Program-made: the position numbers and the translations under genes
Part shown: positions 16,107-22,480 of the stretch, one piece after another
Numbering within the stretch: the stretch's first letter is position 1
Layout: each line of letters begins with the position of its first letter
Notes under the pieces: generated by a model
Database searches by the model: none
Told to the model about the DNA's origin: nothing
The model's input: the letters and a program-made list of their open reading frames with translations, nothing else
Assembly: GCA_022706865.1 (NCBI GenBank)
Contig: JAKJBT010000020.1
Coordinates: forward strand, 1 to 22,565
DNA: 22,565 nucleotides
Direction: 5' to 3'
Source: Bacillota bacterium
GTDB lineage: Bacteria > Bacillota_A > Clostridia > Lutisporales > Lutisporaceae

Positions 16107-16496
16107 TTATTCGCTTTTTTCTTCCGTGCAGCAGCCTTTGTCTTCCTTTTTAAGCTTAATCTTCTTTACTATTTCGGGAACCATTCCGACCAGCTTTTCA
16201 AGGTTTGATCTGTTCTTTACGGGAAGCATAGTGACTGAGTCTTGCCTTATGACTATTACAGCATCCGGAGATATTTTGGCACCAACGCCCACACCTGTTC
16301 CCATTCCGTCGTTGCCCTTTTCATCCTTTCCGCCGCCGCCACCTCCGCCGCAGCCAAAGGCCACAGTAATAATCGGTATCAGCGTTGTTTCTCCGACAGC
16401 TATCGGTTCTCCGATGACTGTTTCTGTTTTCAGGAATTTCTCCAGATGGCTGAATAAAGTTTCCAGGCTTTCATTTATCGGTGTTTTACTTTCCAT
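16107..16496 (-). CDS. gerW: GerW family sporulation protein (YtfJ-like)
   Basis: This 129-residue protein belongs to the YtfJ/GerW family; in Bacillus it is a forespore protein needed for normal spore germination. The start is ESLETLFSHLEKFLKTETVIGEPI. The family pattern continues with VGETTLIPIITVAFGCGGGGGG, a Gly-rich stretch at about 48-56, then GVGVGAKISPDAVIVI. The end is charged, with a CC pair (KEDKGCCTEEKSE). The ATG follows AGGAGG by 8 nt. It lies 70 bp after the YtfI-like gene, a pairing also seen in Bacillus (ytfI-ytfJ), and is followed by a hairpin terminator. No SigF/SigG-type promoter was identified in the 70-bp gap. Confidence 0.94.
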   Translation of the reverse strand: MESKTPINESLETLFSHLEKFLKTETVIGEPIAVGETTLIPIITVAFGCGGGGGGGKDEKGNDGMGTGVGVGAKISPDAVIVIRQDSVTMLPVKNRSNLEKLVGMVPEIVKKIKLKKEDKGCCTEEKSE

Positions 16497-16566
16497 TATT
16501 ATATCCTCCTATAATTGTTTTCATAATTGTTTATATTATTAATTACACTTATATATTAAAAAAGTT

Positions 16567-17223
16567 TCAACTTTTTTTCTTTCTGAACAATATTTTCCTT
16601 ACAGGCTTTTTCAAAACAGTTCTTATCGTCTGATAAACCAGGCTTCCCACCATCATACTGCCTTCAGCGCAAAAATCCAAGTCTATTATTTCCTGGGTAA
16701 AGTCAGGATATAGCCTCACTCTTGCATGAGGAATCATAGGCTTTATTGCTGCTGCAGCACCGCACACCATTCCTGTTATCGACGGATCATCAAAGCCATA
16801 GGTTCCATATAAATGAATATACTTCGGTTTTACTACATTCAGCACTCTCTTTATATATTCAAGAATCTCATTTATCAATGCACCATCGGTAATCTCTCTG
16901 AATCCGGGTACTTTTTTCTCTTTCGCTTTTTTTTCTGTTTTCTGCTCGGATTGTTTCTTTTCCCCCTCCTGCCCCTTGCTTTTCAGCTTGTGAACTCTCT
17001 TATCCAGTATCCGTAGGGTTACATCATAATCCTCCCCTTTTATTTCAGCACTTATTCCAAACAGCTTCCCTGCCCAGCCAAAGGCAAACTGTGCCCTGAA
17101 TCCCTCAGCAGTCAGAACCTGTCCCCTGTAATTTACAGGTATGATAAGCAGCAGGAAAGCCAGCCCTAATAAGAAAAGCAATATATACATCAATATTTTA
17201 AGAGTTATCAATAATATAACCAT
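16567..17223 (-). CDS. DUF2953 membrane protein (YtfI-like)
   Basis: The protein has 218 residues from the ATG at 17223, 7 nt after GGGGGT; a TTG at 17238 overlaps that site. An N-terminal transmembrane segment covers about 2-28 (MYILLFLLGLAFLLLIIPVN). Then comes a soluble part with LTAEGFRAQFAFGWAGKLFGI and a strongly basic and acidic linker at about 76-105 (SKGQEGEKKQSEQKTEKKAK). The end has the family-like pattern YIHLYGTYGFDDPSITGMVC and VRLYPDFTQEIIDLDF, then a basic tail (RKILFRKKKS). DUF2953 proteins such as Bacillus YtfI are encoded next to ytfJ and are thought to be linked to sporulation, but their biochemical role is unknown. It begins 22 bp after the anti-sigma gene, so it is probably co-transcribed with it. 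Confidence 0.85.
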   Translation of the reverse strand: MVILLITLKILMYILLFLLGLAFLLLIIPVNYRGQVLTAEGFRAQFAFGWAGKLFGISAEIKGEDYDVTLRILDKRVHKLKSKGQEGEKKQSEQKTEKKAKEKKVPGFREITDGALINEILEYIKRVLNVVKPKYIHLYGTYGFDDPSITGMVCGAAAAIKPMIPHARVRLYPDFTQEIIDLDFCAEGSMMVGSLVYQTIRTVLKKPVRKILFRKKKS

Positions 17224-17245
17224 CGGGTATACCCCCAATTAATAA

Positions 17246-17686
17246 TTACCTTAAGTTAGTCAATAGCTTCTCGACTTCTTTTTTTACAAGGGATTTCATA
17301 AGATTTCCTGTGAATAAAGCAGCCTTTTTGGCTCCTTTGCCTATGATTTTGGTTCCGGGAATATATTTTGCGAACTTTAAAGAATTATCCGCCACTTTCC
17401 TTCCGAACTCAATGCTCCGGTTCAGGGTATATTTAAGCTTCTCTTTCTTATTCAGCTCACACATGCAGTCATCAACAAGTCTTGCTATATTCATATCCAG
17501 GTTTCTTAGCTCCGAATCATCATCAAAGAACTTATACAGCTCATTTTCCAGAGTCATGACCATATCAAGTTCCTTCCTGCACTCACCGCAGTAGTTAATA
17601 TGTTCTTTAAGAAAAATATATTCAAGCGGGTCAATGGTGTTGTCGGCATATCTCTGTATGATTTCCCTGTCAAATCCACAATTCAT
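17246..17686 (-). CDS. Zinc-binding anti-sigma factor (ZAS type), no clear membrane helix
   Basis: This protein of 146 residues begins MNCGFDREIIQRYADNTIDP and has the zinc anti-sigma signature H-x3-C-x2-C (HINYCGEC: H29, C33, C36) with an extra N-terminal Cys3. The helical part at about 25-75 should wrap the sigma factor. The rest (about 75-146) is basic and amphipathic and lacks a convincing transmembrane helix, so it may be cytoplasmic, possibly redox- or zinc-responsive. Two starts are possible: the ATG at 17686 follows GGAGG by 7 nt, and an ATG at 17707 overlaps the sigma stop (ATGA) with GGAG 9 nt upstream. I chose 17686. It is immediately downstream of the ECF sigma gene, the usual place for its antagonist. 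Confidence 0.82.
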   Translation of the reverse strand: MNCGFDREIIQRYADNTIDPLEYIFLKEHINYCGECRKELDMVMTLENELYKFFDDDSELRNLDMNIARLVDDCMCELNKKEKLKYTLNRSIEFGRKVADNSLKFAKYIPGTKIIGKGAKKAALFTGNLMKSLVKKEVEKLLTNLR

Positions 17687-17703
17687 TTCCGCACCTCCAA
17701 GCT

Positions 17704-18264
17704 TCATTTCATTGCACTCCTAAGTTTTTCCTTCAAAATGTTTCTCGCCCTGTAAATATCCGTTTTGACAGTGCCGAGAGGCTCCTTGAGCGCTGCTGCA
17801 ATCTCTTCATAGCTTAATCCTTCATAATATCTGAGTATCAGTACCATCCTGTGTTTTGGCCTAAGGCACTCAAGGTTTTCCCTTATAATATGCCCCAATT
17901 CCTTATCCAGGACTTCGGATTCCACATCCCATGGTGCGGCAACTACTTCCTCAAAAGTCCTATCATCTTCATACCCTGCATTAAGCGATACCGAATCATA
18001 TCTGAGAGTCCTTTTGAAGTTGAGGCATGTGTTTACCGCAATCGTTCTGAACCATGGGTGAAAGGGCATTTTGGCATCAAAGCTTGAAATATTGTTAAAA
18101 ACCTTTATGTAAACCTCTTGGGCAATATCCAAAGCATCCTGCTCATTCTGCACATAATTATAGCAGAGCTTATACAGATATCTTTCATACATTTTGAAAA
18201 GCTCTGTGAAAGCAGACTTATCATACTTCTTGCACCGAACAATAATGTCGGATTCTACATTCAC
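17704..18264 (-). CDS. ECF-family RNA polymerase sigma factor
   Basis: This 186-residue group 4 sigma factor has region 2 at about 18-85 (LFKMYERYLYKLCYNYVQNE, then DALDIAQEVYIKVFNNISSF and the PWFRTIAVNTCLNFKR segment). Region 4 lies at about 130-183 (LRPKHRMVLILRYYEGLSYE, then a helix-turn-helix ending GTVKTDIYRARNILKEKL). Region 1 and most of region 3 are absent, as in ECF factors. The start is GTG at 18264, 7 nt after GGAGG. It is followed by an anti-sigma gene, a YtfI-like gene and gerW on the same strand. Upstream on the minus strand TGAAAC (18319-18314) with a TGTAAT 17 bp later might be an autoregulatory ECF promoter, but this is weak. Its regulon is unknown. Confidence 0.95.
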   Translation of the reverse strand: MNVESDIIVRCKKYDKSAFTELFKMYERYLYKLCYNYVQNEQDALDIAQEVYIKVFNNISSFDAKMPFHPWFRTIAVNTCLNFKRTLRYDSVSLNAGYEDDRTFEEVVAAPWDVESEVLDKELGHIIRENLECLRPKHRMVLILRYYEGLSYEEIAAALKEPLGTVKTDIYRARNILKEKLRSAMK

Positions 18265-18371
18265 AGCACCACCTCCAGGTCATATAGTATATTACACAAA
18301 AAAACCAAAAAATGTTTCATTTTTTTTCTGTTTATTTTAACTGCTAAAAATATATAAAAAGGTAAAGCTAT

Positions 18372-18456
18372 ATATATCGTGAAAATGATTTTTCATTGTA
18401 AAAATCTTTTGAAGCATCTGATTTTGCATTTAAGCAATGTACATTTCACGATATAT
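18372..18456. repeat. 13-bp inverted repeat upstream of the CBS gene (possible structured leader)
   Basis: Perfect arms ATATATCGTGAAA (18372-18384) and TTTCACGATATAT (18444-18456) are 59 bp apart. Inside lie smaller pairs, for example TTGC-ATTTAA-GCAA and AATG-ATTTTT-CATT. The 283-bp gap between the sigma and CBS genes otherwise holds only AT-rich DNA and a second repeat. The repeat could be a pair of half-sites for a DNA-binding protein or the base of a branched RNA. Confidence 0.7.
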
Positions 18457-18468
18457 GAATCAAGGAAA

Positions 18469-18516
18469 ATGTTTCGCAATATTTTTATTCAATATTAGAT
18501 GTTAACTGCGAAACAT
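18469..18516. repeat. 10-bp inverted repeat just upstream of the CBS gene
   Basis: Perfect arms ATGTTTCGCA (18469-18478) and TGCGAAACAT (18507-18516) enclose 28 bp that include a nested AATATT pair. It ends about 20 bp before the AAAGGAGG site of the CBS gene. There is no T run on either side, so it is not a standard terminator. Confidence 0.7.
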
Positions 18517-18547
18517 CTAAACAACTCATTATGAAAGGAGGATGCTT

Positions 18548-18967
18548 GTGAAGGTTAAACAAATTATGACCACCGATGTCAGCACTGTTACGCCAAATGA
18601 TACAATTACCAAGGCCGCATCAATTATGAATCAGTTAAATGTAGGCTCGGTACCTGTAATTGACGGCAACAGAGTAGTCGGTATTGTAACTGACAGAGAT
18701 ATTACACTTCGCGGGGTCGCAAAAAGCGGAAACCCGAACCAAAAAATCTCAGAGGTAATGACCACTGATGTCAAATATGCCACCCCGGACATGGATGTTC
18801 ACGCTGTTGCCGATTTAATGGCAGAAAACCAGGTAAGAAGGCTTCCGGTCATAGATAATGACAAGCTTGTCGGCATCGTAGCAATTGGAGACCTGGCAGT
18901 GGAAAACATATTTGAAAACGAAGCCGGTGAAGCACTTCATAACATCTCAATGGGTGTAAGGCATTAA
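18548..18967 (+). CDS. Protein of two CBS domains
   Basis: This 139-residue protein consists almost entirely of a tandem CBS (Bateman) module. The first repeat runs from about 3 to 58 (VKQIMTTDVSTVTPNDTITK, then GSVPVIDGNRVVGIVTDRDI). The second runs from about 66 to 122 (ISEVMTTDVKYATPDMDVHA, then RRLPVIDNDKLVGIVAIGDL). Such modules bind adenosine nucleotides and often sense energy state; small stand-alone versions like Hrp1 of Mycobacterium have no known enzyme attached. The start GTG at 18548 lies 6 nt after AAAGGAGG. An ATG at 18542 is almost inside that site. It is monocistronic: two inverted repeats precede it and a strong terminator follows. No partner gene is evident. Confidence 0.95.
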   Translation: MKVKQIMTTDVSTVTPNDTITKAASIMNQLNVGSVPVIDGNRVVGIVTDRDITLRGVAKSGNPNQKISEVMTTDVKYATPDMDVHAVADLMAENQVRRLPVIDNDKLVGIVAIGDLAVENIFENEAGEALHNISMGVRH

Positions 18968-18974
18968 TTTTCTT

Positions 18975-18998
18975 AAATCTCCGGCCTTCCGGAGATTT
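18975..18998 (+). terminator. Terminator of the CBS gene
   Basis: A perfect 10-bp stem AAATCTCCGG/CCGGAGATTT with loop CCTT is followed by CTTTCTCTCT. It begins 8 bp after the stop codon. Confidence 0.88.
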
Positions 18999-19211
18999 CT
19001 TTCTCTCTGATATTCTGCAGCAGCTAATTGCTGCATGCAGTTCTGTATTTTATAAAGTGTTAGTATTAAAAGTTGATAGTATAATATTACCACTTATTTC
19101 TGCAATATTAAACCTTCCTATATATTAATATTTCTGCGGAGTATTTTAATATTTTTCTGACAATATGGGAATTATGCTAATATCAACCATTGTACCTGAG
19201 AGGTGTGCCTG

Positions 19212-19898
19212 TTGCTTATAATATTTGTCAGAACACTGATTCTATATATATTGATAATCATAGTATTACGGCTGATGGGGAAAAGGCAGATAGGGCAGCT
19301 TCAGCCCTCAGAGCTGGTAGTAGCTTTGATAATTGCGGACTTGGCTGCAGTTCCCATGTCTGAAGTGGGTATTCCTTTGATTAACGGAATAATTCCCATA
19401 ATCACACTTTTCATCATGGAGGAGCTTTTATCTTATTTATCCCTTAAGAGCGAGAGGGCCAGAGGATTGATCAGCGGCAAGCCCAGCATACTGATTGAAC
19501 GGGGAATAATCATGGAAAAAGAACTTCAGCAGTTAAGATATAATCTGAATGACCTTCTGGAGCAATTAAGGCTGAAAAACTTCTCCAATGTTGAAGATGT
19601 CAACTATGCCATATTGGAAACCAGCGGACAGCTAAGCGTAATTCCAAAGGAAGAAAAAAAGCCCGTGACTCTGAAGGATATGAATATCAAAACACAAATA
19701 CAGCACCTGCCTGTCACTGTTATAATTGACGGGCGGATAATCTCCGATAACCTGTACAAAATCGGCCTGAGCAATAACTGGCTGGCAAATGAGCTTAAAA
19801 AATACAAGATAAAATCTGCAAGAGATGTTTTCTTCGCATACCTTAACCCGGAGAAAAAACTTATATATCAGCTTAAAGGAAGTTCTTTGAAAAAATGA
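19212..19898 (+). CDS. DUF421 (YetF-like) membrane protein
   Basis: The protein has 228 residues from TTG 19212, 6 nt after AGAGGTG; an in-frame GTG at 19203 is part of that site. Three hydrophobic segments at about 2-21, 32-48 and 52-72 form the membrane part. Family motifs include VLRLMGKRQIGQLQPSELVV and SGKPSILIERGIIMEKELQ. The cytoplasmic C-terminal part repeats the DUF421 fold (FSNVEDVNYAILETSGQLSV) and ends with a long extension (SDNLYKIGLSNNWLANELKK). YetF-type proteins are widespread in spore formers and have no settled function. The stop overlaps the start of the DUF4363 gene (ATGA), a pairing frequent in Clostridia. The 244 bp before it hold the CBS terminator, a minor CTGCAG-type hairpin and no promoter I trust. 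Confidence 0.9.
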   Translation: MLIIFVRTLILYILIIIVLRLMGKRQIGQLQPSELVVALIIADLAAVPMSEVGIPLINGIIPIITLFIMEELLSYLSLKSERARGLISGKPSILIERGIIMEKELQQLRYNLNDLLEQLRLKNFSNVEDVNYAILETSGQLSVIPKEEKKPVTLKDMNIKTQIQHLPVTVIIDGRIISDNLYKIGLSNNWLANELKKYKIKSARDVFFAYLNPEKKLIYQLKGSSLKK

Positions 19899-20302
19899 TT
19901 CAGAAAGGGGCGGCAGACAAATTGAAACCCTTGATAATAATAATTTCACTCACTATTCTCATTGTTGCCGGAGGCGCAATAACACTTTACGCCTTGAACT
20001 CCGAGGCTCAGAAACTTGACAGTGATCTTTCGGTTCTTGAGGAATTCATAGAAAATCAAAGTTGGAATACTGCATCGGAAAAGCTTGAAGAATTTCACGG
20101 CAAGTGGTATAAGACAAGCTCCTTCTGGTCGATACTCATCGACCACTATGAAATTGATAATATAGAGCTGCTTCTCTCGCAGCTTGCTTCCTATGTAAAG
20201 AATAAGAGTAAAAACGATGCCCTGTCAAGTGTTTCCTCTTTGAAAACCCTTATCAAACACATACCAGACAAGGAGTCCTTAAGGCTTAAAAATGTTTTTT
20301 GA
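19895..20302 (+). CDS. DUF4363 family protein, coupled to DUF421 gene
   Basis: This 135-residue protein has one N-terminal transmembrane helix at about 11-33 (LIIIISLTILIVAGGAITLY), after a short basic lead. A helical domain follows (SDLSVLEEFIENQSWNTASE through to EKLEEFHGKWYKTSSFWSIL). It resembles the DUF4363 family, often encoded directly after DUF421 in Clostridia. The role is unknown; the helical part probably lies outside the membrane. Its ATG overlaps the upstream stop by 4 bp, so it is likely translated together with the DUF421 protein. Its final 17 bp overlap the end of the convergent pseudouridine synthase gene, with no terminator between them. Confidence 0.85.
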   Translation: MIQKGAADKLKPLIIIISLTILIVAGGAITLYALNSEAQKLDSDLSVLEEFIENQSWNTASEKLEEFHGKWYKTSSFWSILIDHYEIDNIELLLSQLASYVKNKSKNDALSSVSSLKTLIKHIPDKESLRLKNVF

Positions 20303-21176
20303 TAAGCTCTTTCATATCAGAAGGGATTTGGGCAGAAAATTCCAGCATTCTGTTTTCTATGGGATGAAGCATACTTATTCTATGGGCATGCAGTGCATGC
20401 CTTTTTATTCTTTCCTGGCTTCCTCCATAAAGCTCATCCCCAAGCAGAGGATAGCCCAGATGAGACATATGTACTCTTATCTGGTGTGTTCGTCCCGTCT
20501 CCGGTACAATTTCAAGGAGACTGCAGTCCTCATATCTTTCAATTACGCTGTAATGTGTAACTGCTTCGGCTCCGTCCTCTCTCACAACCCTCCGGATTGA
20601 ATTAAGCTTTTCCCTTGCTATAGGTGCGTCAACAGTGCCCGAATCTGCCTCAACCACACCCTGTACAACAGCCAGATATTCTTTTGTGATCTTGCTCCTG
20701 TAGTCTTCTATGGACATGAGATGCTGGATATGAGAGCTTTTTGCAAAAATAACAAGGCCGGAGGTATTTTTATCGAGCCTGTTTACCGGCCTTATGGTTA
20801 TATCCCTGTCCTCTTCCATCCAATGGCACATGAGGCCGTTTGCCAGGGTGCCCATATAGTGATTCCTGGAGGGGTGGGTAGGTATACCTGCTTCCTTGTT
20901 TATCACAATTAAATAATCATCTTCAAATATGATATCCAGAGGCATGAATTCAGGCAGGATGTTCTCGGAGTTCCGGTCAGGAAGCTCAAATTCCACCTTG
21001 TCCCCTGCTTTTATAATAATGTCAGTGTGTGCTTTGCATCCGTTCACCTTCAGTGAACCGGACTTTTTCACCTTTATCAGTCCGTTCCTTGACATCATAA
21101 GCCTGCTTTTAAGGTAAACCCCCAGCTTGATGCCGTCATTCTCCTTATCGATTATGTATGTATTAAATCTTTTCAA
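20286..21176 (-). CDS. RluA-family pseudouridine synthase (copy 2)
   Basis: The protein has 296 residues from the TTG at 21176, 10 nt after GGAG. The frame continues upstream inside the previous gene, but homology begins here (MKRFNTYIIDKENDGIKLGV). An S4-like RNA-binding domain covers about 12-68. The catalytic domain follows, with RPVNRLDKNTSGLVIFAK, where D135 is the expected catalytic aspartate. The downstream motif LEIVPETGRTHQIRVHMSHL and GYPLLGDELYGG complete the fold. Family members isomerise uridine in 23S rRNA or tRNA; the RluD-like S4 layout suggests an rRNA target, but the site cannot be assigned. It lies 7 bp after another RluA-type gene of exactly the same length and is probably co-transcribed with it. 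Its 3' end overlaps the DUF4363 gene by 17 bp. Confidence 0.93.
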   Translation of the reverse strand: MKRFNTYIIDKENDGIKLGVYLKSRLMMSRNGLIKVKKSGSLKVNGCKAHTDIIIKAGDKVEFELPDRNSENILPEFMPLDIIFEDDYLIVINKEAGIPTHPSRNHYMGTLANGLMCHWMEEDRDITIRPVNRLDKNTSGLVIFAKSSHIQHLMSIEDYRSKITKEYLAVVQGVVEADSGTVDAPIAREKLNSIRRVVREDGAEAVTHYSVIERYEDCSLLEIVPETGRTHQIRVHMSHLGYPLLGDELYGGSQERIKRHALHAHRISMLHPIENRMLEFSAQIPSDMKELIKKHF

Positions 21177-21183
21177 GTTCTTC

Positions 21184-22074
21184 TCACTCCAATTCAAGCC
21201 CGGATGCCAGCATCCGGATATCCTCCGGGAGTTCTGCATGAAGCTTGAGCAAATTGCCCGTGACAGGATGGGCCAGCTCCATGTCCGATGCATGTAATGC
21301 CTGTCTTCCGATAAGACTGCTTTTTTCCCCGTACAGAGTGTCTCCTACAATAGGATGCCCCAGAAAGCTGAGGTGGACTCTTATTTGATGAGTTCTTCCC
21401 GTTACAAGCTCCAGACGCACCAGGGAATAGCCCTTGCCTGTTTTTAATGTATCATACTTGGTAACTGCAGGCTGCCCGTCACTTCTTACCTTTCGCCTTA
21501 TGGGATCTGATTCATCCTTTCCGATGGGTTTGTCAATGATCCCCTTTTCCGGTACCGCTATCCCTTCAACGACTGCTGTGTAGAATTTCTTTACTATCCC
21601 TGACTTCATCATTTCATCAAGCCTGCCGTGTACCAGCCCATTCTTTGGCATCACAACAATTCCGGAGGTATTCATATCCAGCCTGTTCAGAAGGCGCAGC
21701 GATACTGCCTCCCCCTTCCCTGCGAAATAATATGCGGCTGCATTAAGCAGGGTTCCCCCGGTATGGTTGGGTGTAGGGTGCACCAGCATATAAGGAGGCT
21801 TATTGACTGCTAAGAGGTATTCATCTTCGTAAACAATATCCAGCTTAATGTCTTCCGGAACTATATCCTCCCTCACCTCTCCTGACAAATCCACCTCAAG
21901 AACATCTCCATCCTTCAGCTTGTTATCCCTGTATGCCGGTTTCCCGTTAATACTTACTTTTTTATCCTTGAACAGCTTCTTTATCTGCCTGGAAGAAAAA
22001 CCAAGCTGCTGCGACATATAAGCGTCGACAAATATTCTATTTTCATTGAGCTTCACCAGGTATTTTTTTTTCAT
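21184..22074 (-). CDS. RluA-family pseudouridine synthase (copy 1)
   Basis: The protein has 296 residues. An S4-like domain at about 12-65 (MSQQLGFSSRQIKKLFKDKK) is followed by the catalytic domain, with LRLLNRLDMNTSGIVVMPK, where D133 is the expected nucleophile. LELVTGRTHQIRVHLSFLG and HPIVGDTLYGE are intact. It catalyses uridine-to-pseudouridine conversion in structured RNA. The target is not assignable. The ATG at 22074 has only a weak GGGG-type site. A promoter candidate TTATAA-17-TATAAT (22156-22151, 22133-22128) lies about 55 bp upstream. The gene stops 7 bp before the second RluA-type gene. The two proteins clearly share a family but have diverged well beyond a recent duplication. Confidence 0.94.
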   Translation of the reverse strand: MKKKYLVKLNENRIFVDAYMSQQLGFSSRQIKKLFKDKKVSINGKPAYRDNKLKDGDVLEVDLSGEVREDIVPEDIKLDIVYEDEYLLAVNKPPYMLVHPTPNHTGGTLLNAAAYYFAGKGEAVSLRLLNRLDMNTSGIVVMPKNGLVHGRLDEMMKSGIVKKFYTAVVEGIAVPEKGIIDKPIGKDESDPIRRKVRSDGQPAVTKYDTLKTGKGYSLVRLELVTGRTHQIRVHLSFLGHPIVGDTLYGEKSSLIGRQALHASDMELAHPVTGNLLKLHAELPEDIRMLASGLELE

Positions 22075-22127
22075 ACCAACGCCCCGCTACCTTTATTATT
22101 TGCCTGTGTTCCTAATAATTATAGCAT

Positions 22128-22156
22128 ATTATACGAAGAATGCGACGCAGTTATAA
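22128..22156 (-). promoter_or_regulatory. Candidate promoter of the tandem rluA-type genes
   Basis: On the minus strand TTATAA (22156-22151), a 17-bp spacer and TATAAT (22133-22128). The -35 box matches consensus at four of six positions and falls within the long inverted repeat. Confidence 0.45.
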
Positions 22157-22278
22157 GTTTGCATAATCCTCCGCAAGAGACAGTATAGTATATCGAGGCA
22201 CACGGATTATGATTTTGACAGGCCTATACTATACAAGCTCTTGCTTGGCTATGTAAACTTCAGATACCTCGCATTTTT
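22136..22278. repeat. Long imperfect inverted repeat (~140 bp)
   Basis: The inner arms at 22173-22192 and 22225-22244 match at 17 of 20 positions (GCAAGAG, three mismatches, GTATAGTATA). The pairing resumes further out, with AAGTTTGCATA against AAGTTTACATA and ATGCGA on both sides, after small bulges. The loop is 32 bp (22193-22224). The whole 244-bp gap between the rluA-type gene and the small edge gene is this repeat plus a terminator. It may be a MITE-like element, a structured RNA or a regulatory hairpin. Confidence 0.7.
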
Positions 22279-22288
22279 CTGCTGCATA

Positions 22289-22314
22289 AAAAAATCGACT
22301 TGCGTCGATTTTTT
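22289..22314. terminator. Terminator of the small edge gene (symmetric)
   Basis: Perfect 11-bp arms AAAAAATCGAC and GTCGATTTTTT with loop TTGC. It is symmetric, so it can act on either strand. On the minus strand it follows the 53-residue gene by 4 bp. Confidence 0.88.
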
Positions 22315-22318
22315 CATT

Positions 22319-22480
22319 CTAGATTATCGGATTTGATGCCGTACAACTTTCAACTTTTGTAGCATTGGCCTTTGCTTTCTGTATTGTCTTGTTGCTGTCC
22401 AATGCTTCCTGAATCTTCAATAGCTTCTCCAACCTATTATAGGCTTTCAGGTTCGAAAGTAATACTCTATTATTATCCAT
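22319..22480 (-). CDS. Small protein of unknown function (53 residues)
   Basis: I do not recognise this protein. From the ATG at 22480, preceded by GAGGTGG, it starts MDNNRVLLSNLKAYNRLEKL. It is polar with a helical look (LKIQEALDSNKTIQKAKANA), contains one Cys near the end and finishes TASNPII. No transmembrane segment or known motif is visible. The frame continues upstream to a TTG at 22546 next to another GGAGGTG, which would give a 75-residue form, so the start is uncertain. A strong hairpin terminator follows 4 bp after the stop, which supports a real short transcript. It may be a spore or stress small protein, but nothing in the sequence proves it. Confidence 0.55.
   Translation of the reverse strand: MDNNRVLLSNLKAYNRLEKLLKIQEALDSNKTIQKAKANATKVESCTASNPII

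Noticed and set aside
16330..16360. GC-rich repetitive stretch in gerW as a DNA repeat
   Set aside because: It encodes the Gly-rich segment typical of the YtfJ/GerW family.
18286..18319. Possible SigA promoter (TATACT) before the ECF sigma gene
   Set aside because: No acceptable -35 box is found at 16-18 bp; an ECF-type TGAAAC element is only a weak alternative.
19015..19040. CTGCAGCAG...CTGCATGCAG hairpin after the CBS terminator
   Set aside because: Short, interrupted pairing with no T run; a strong terminator already lies just upstream.
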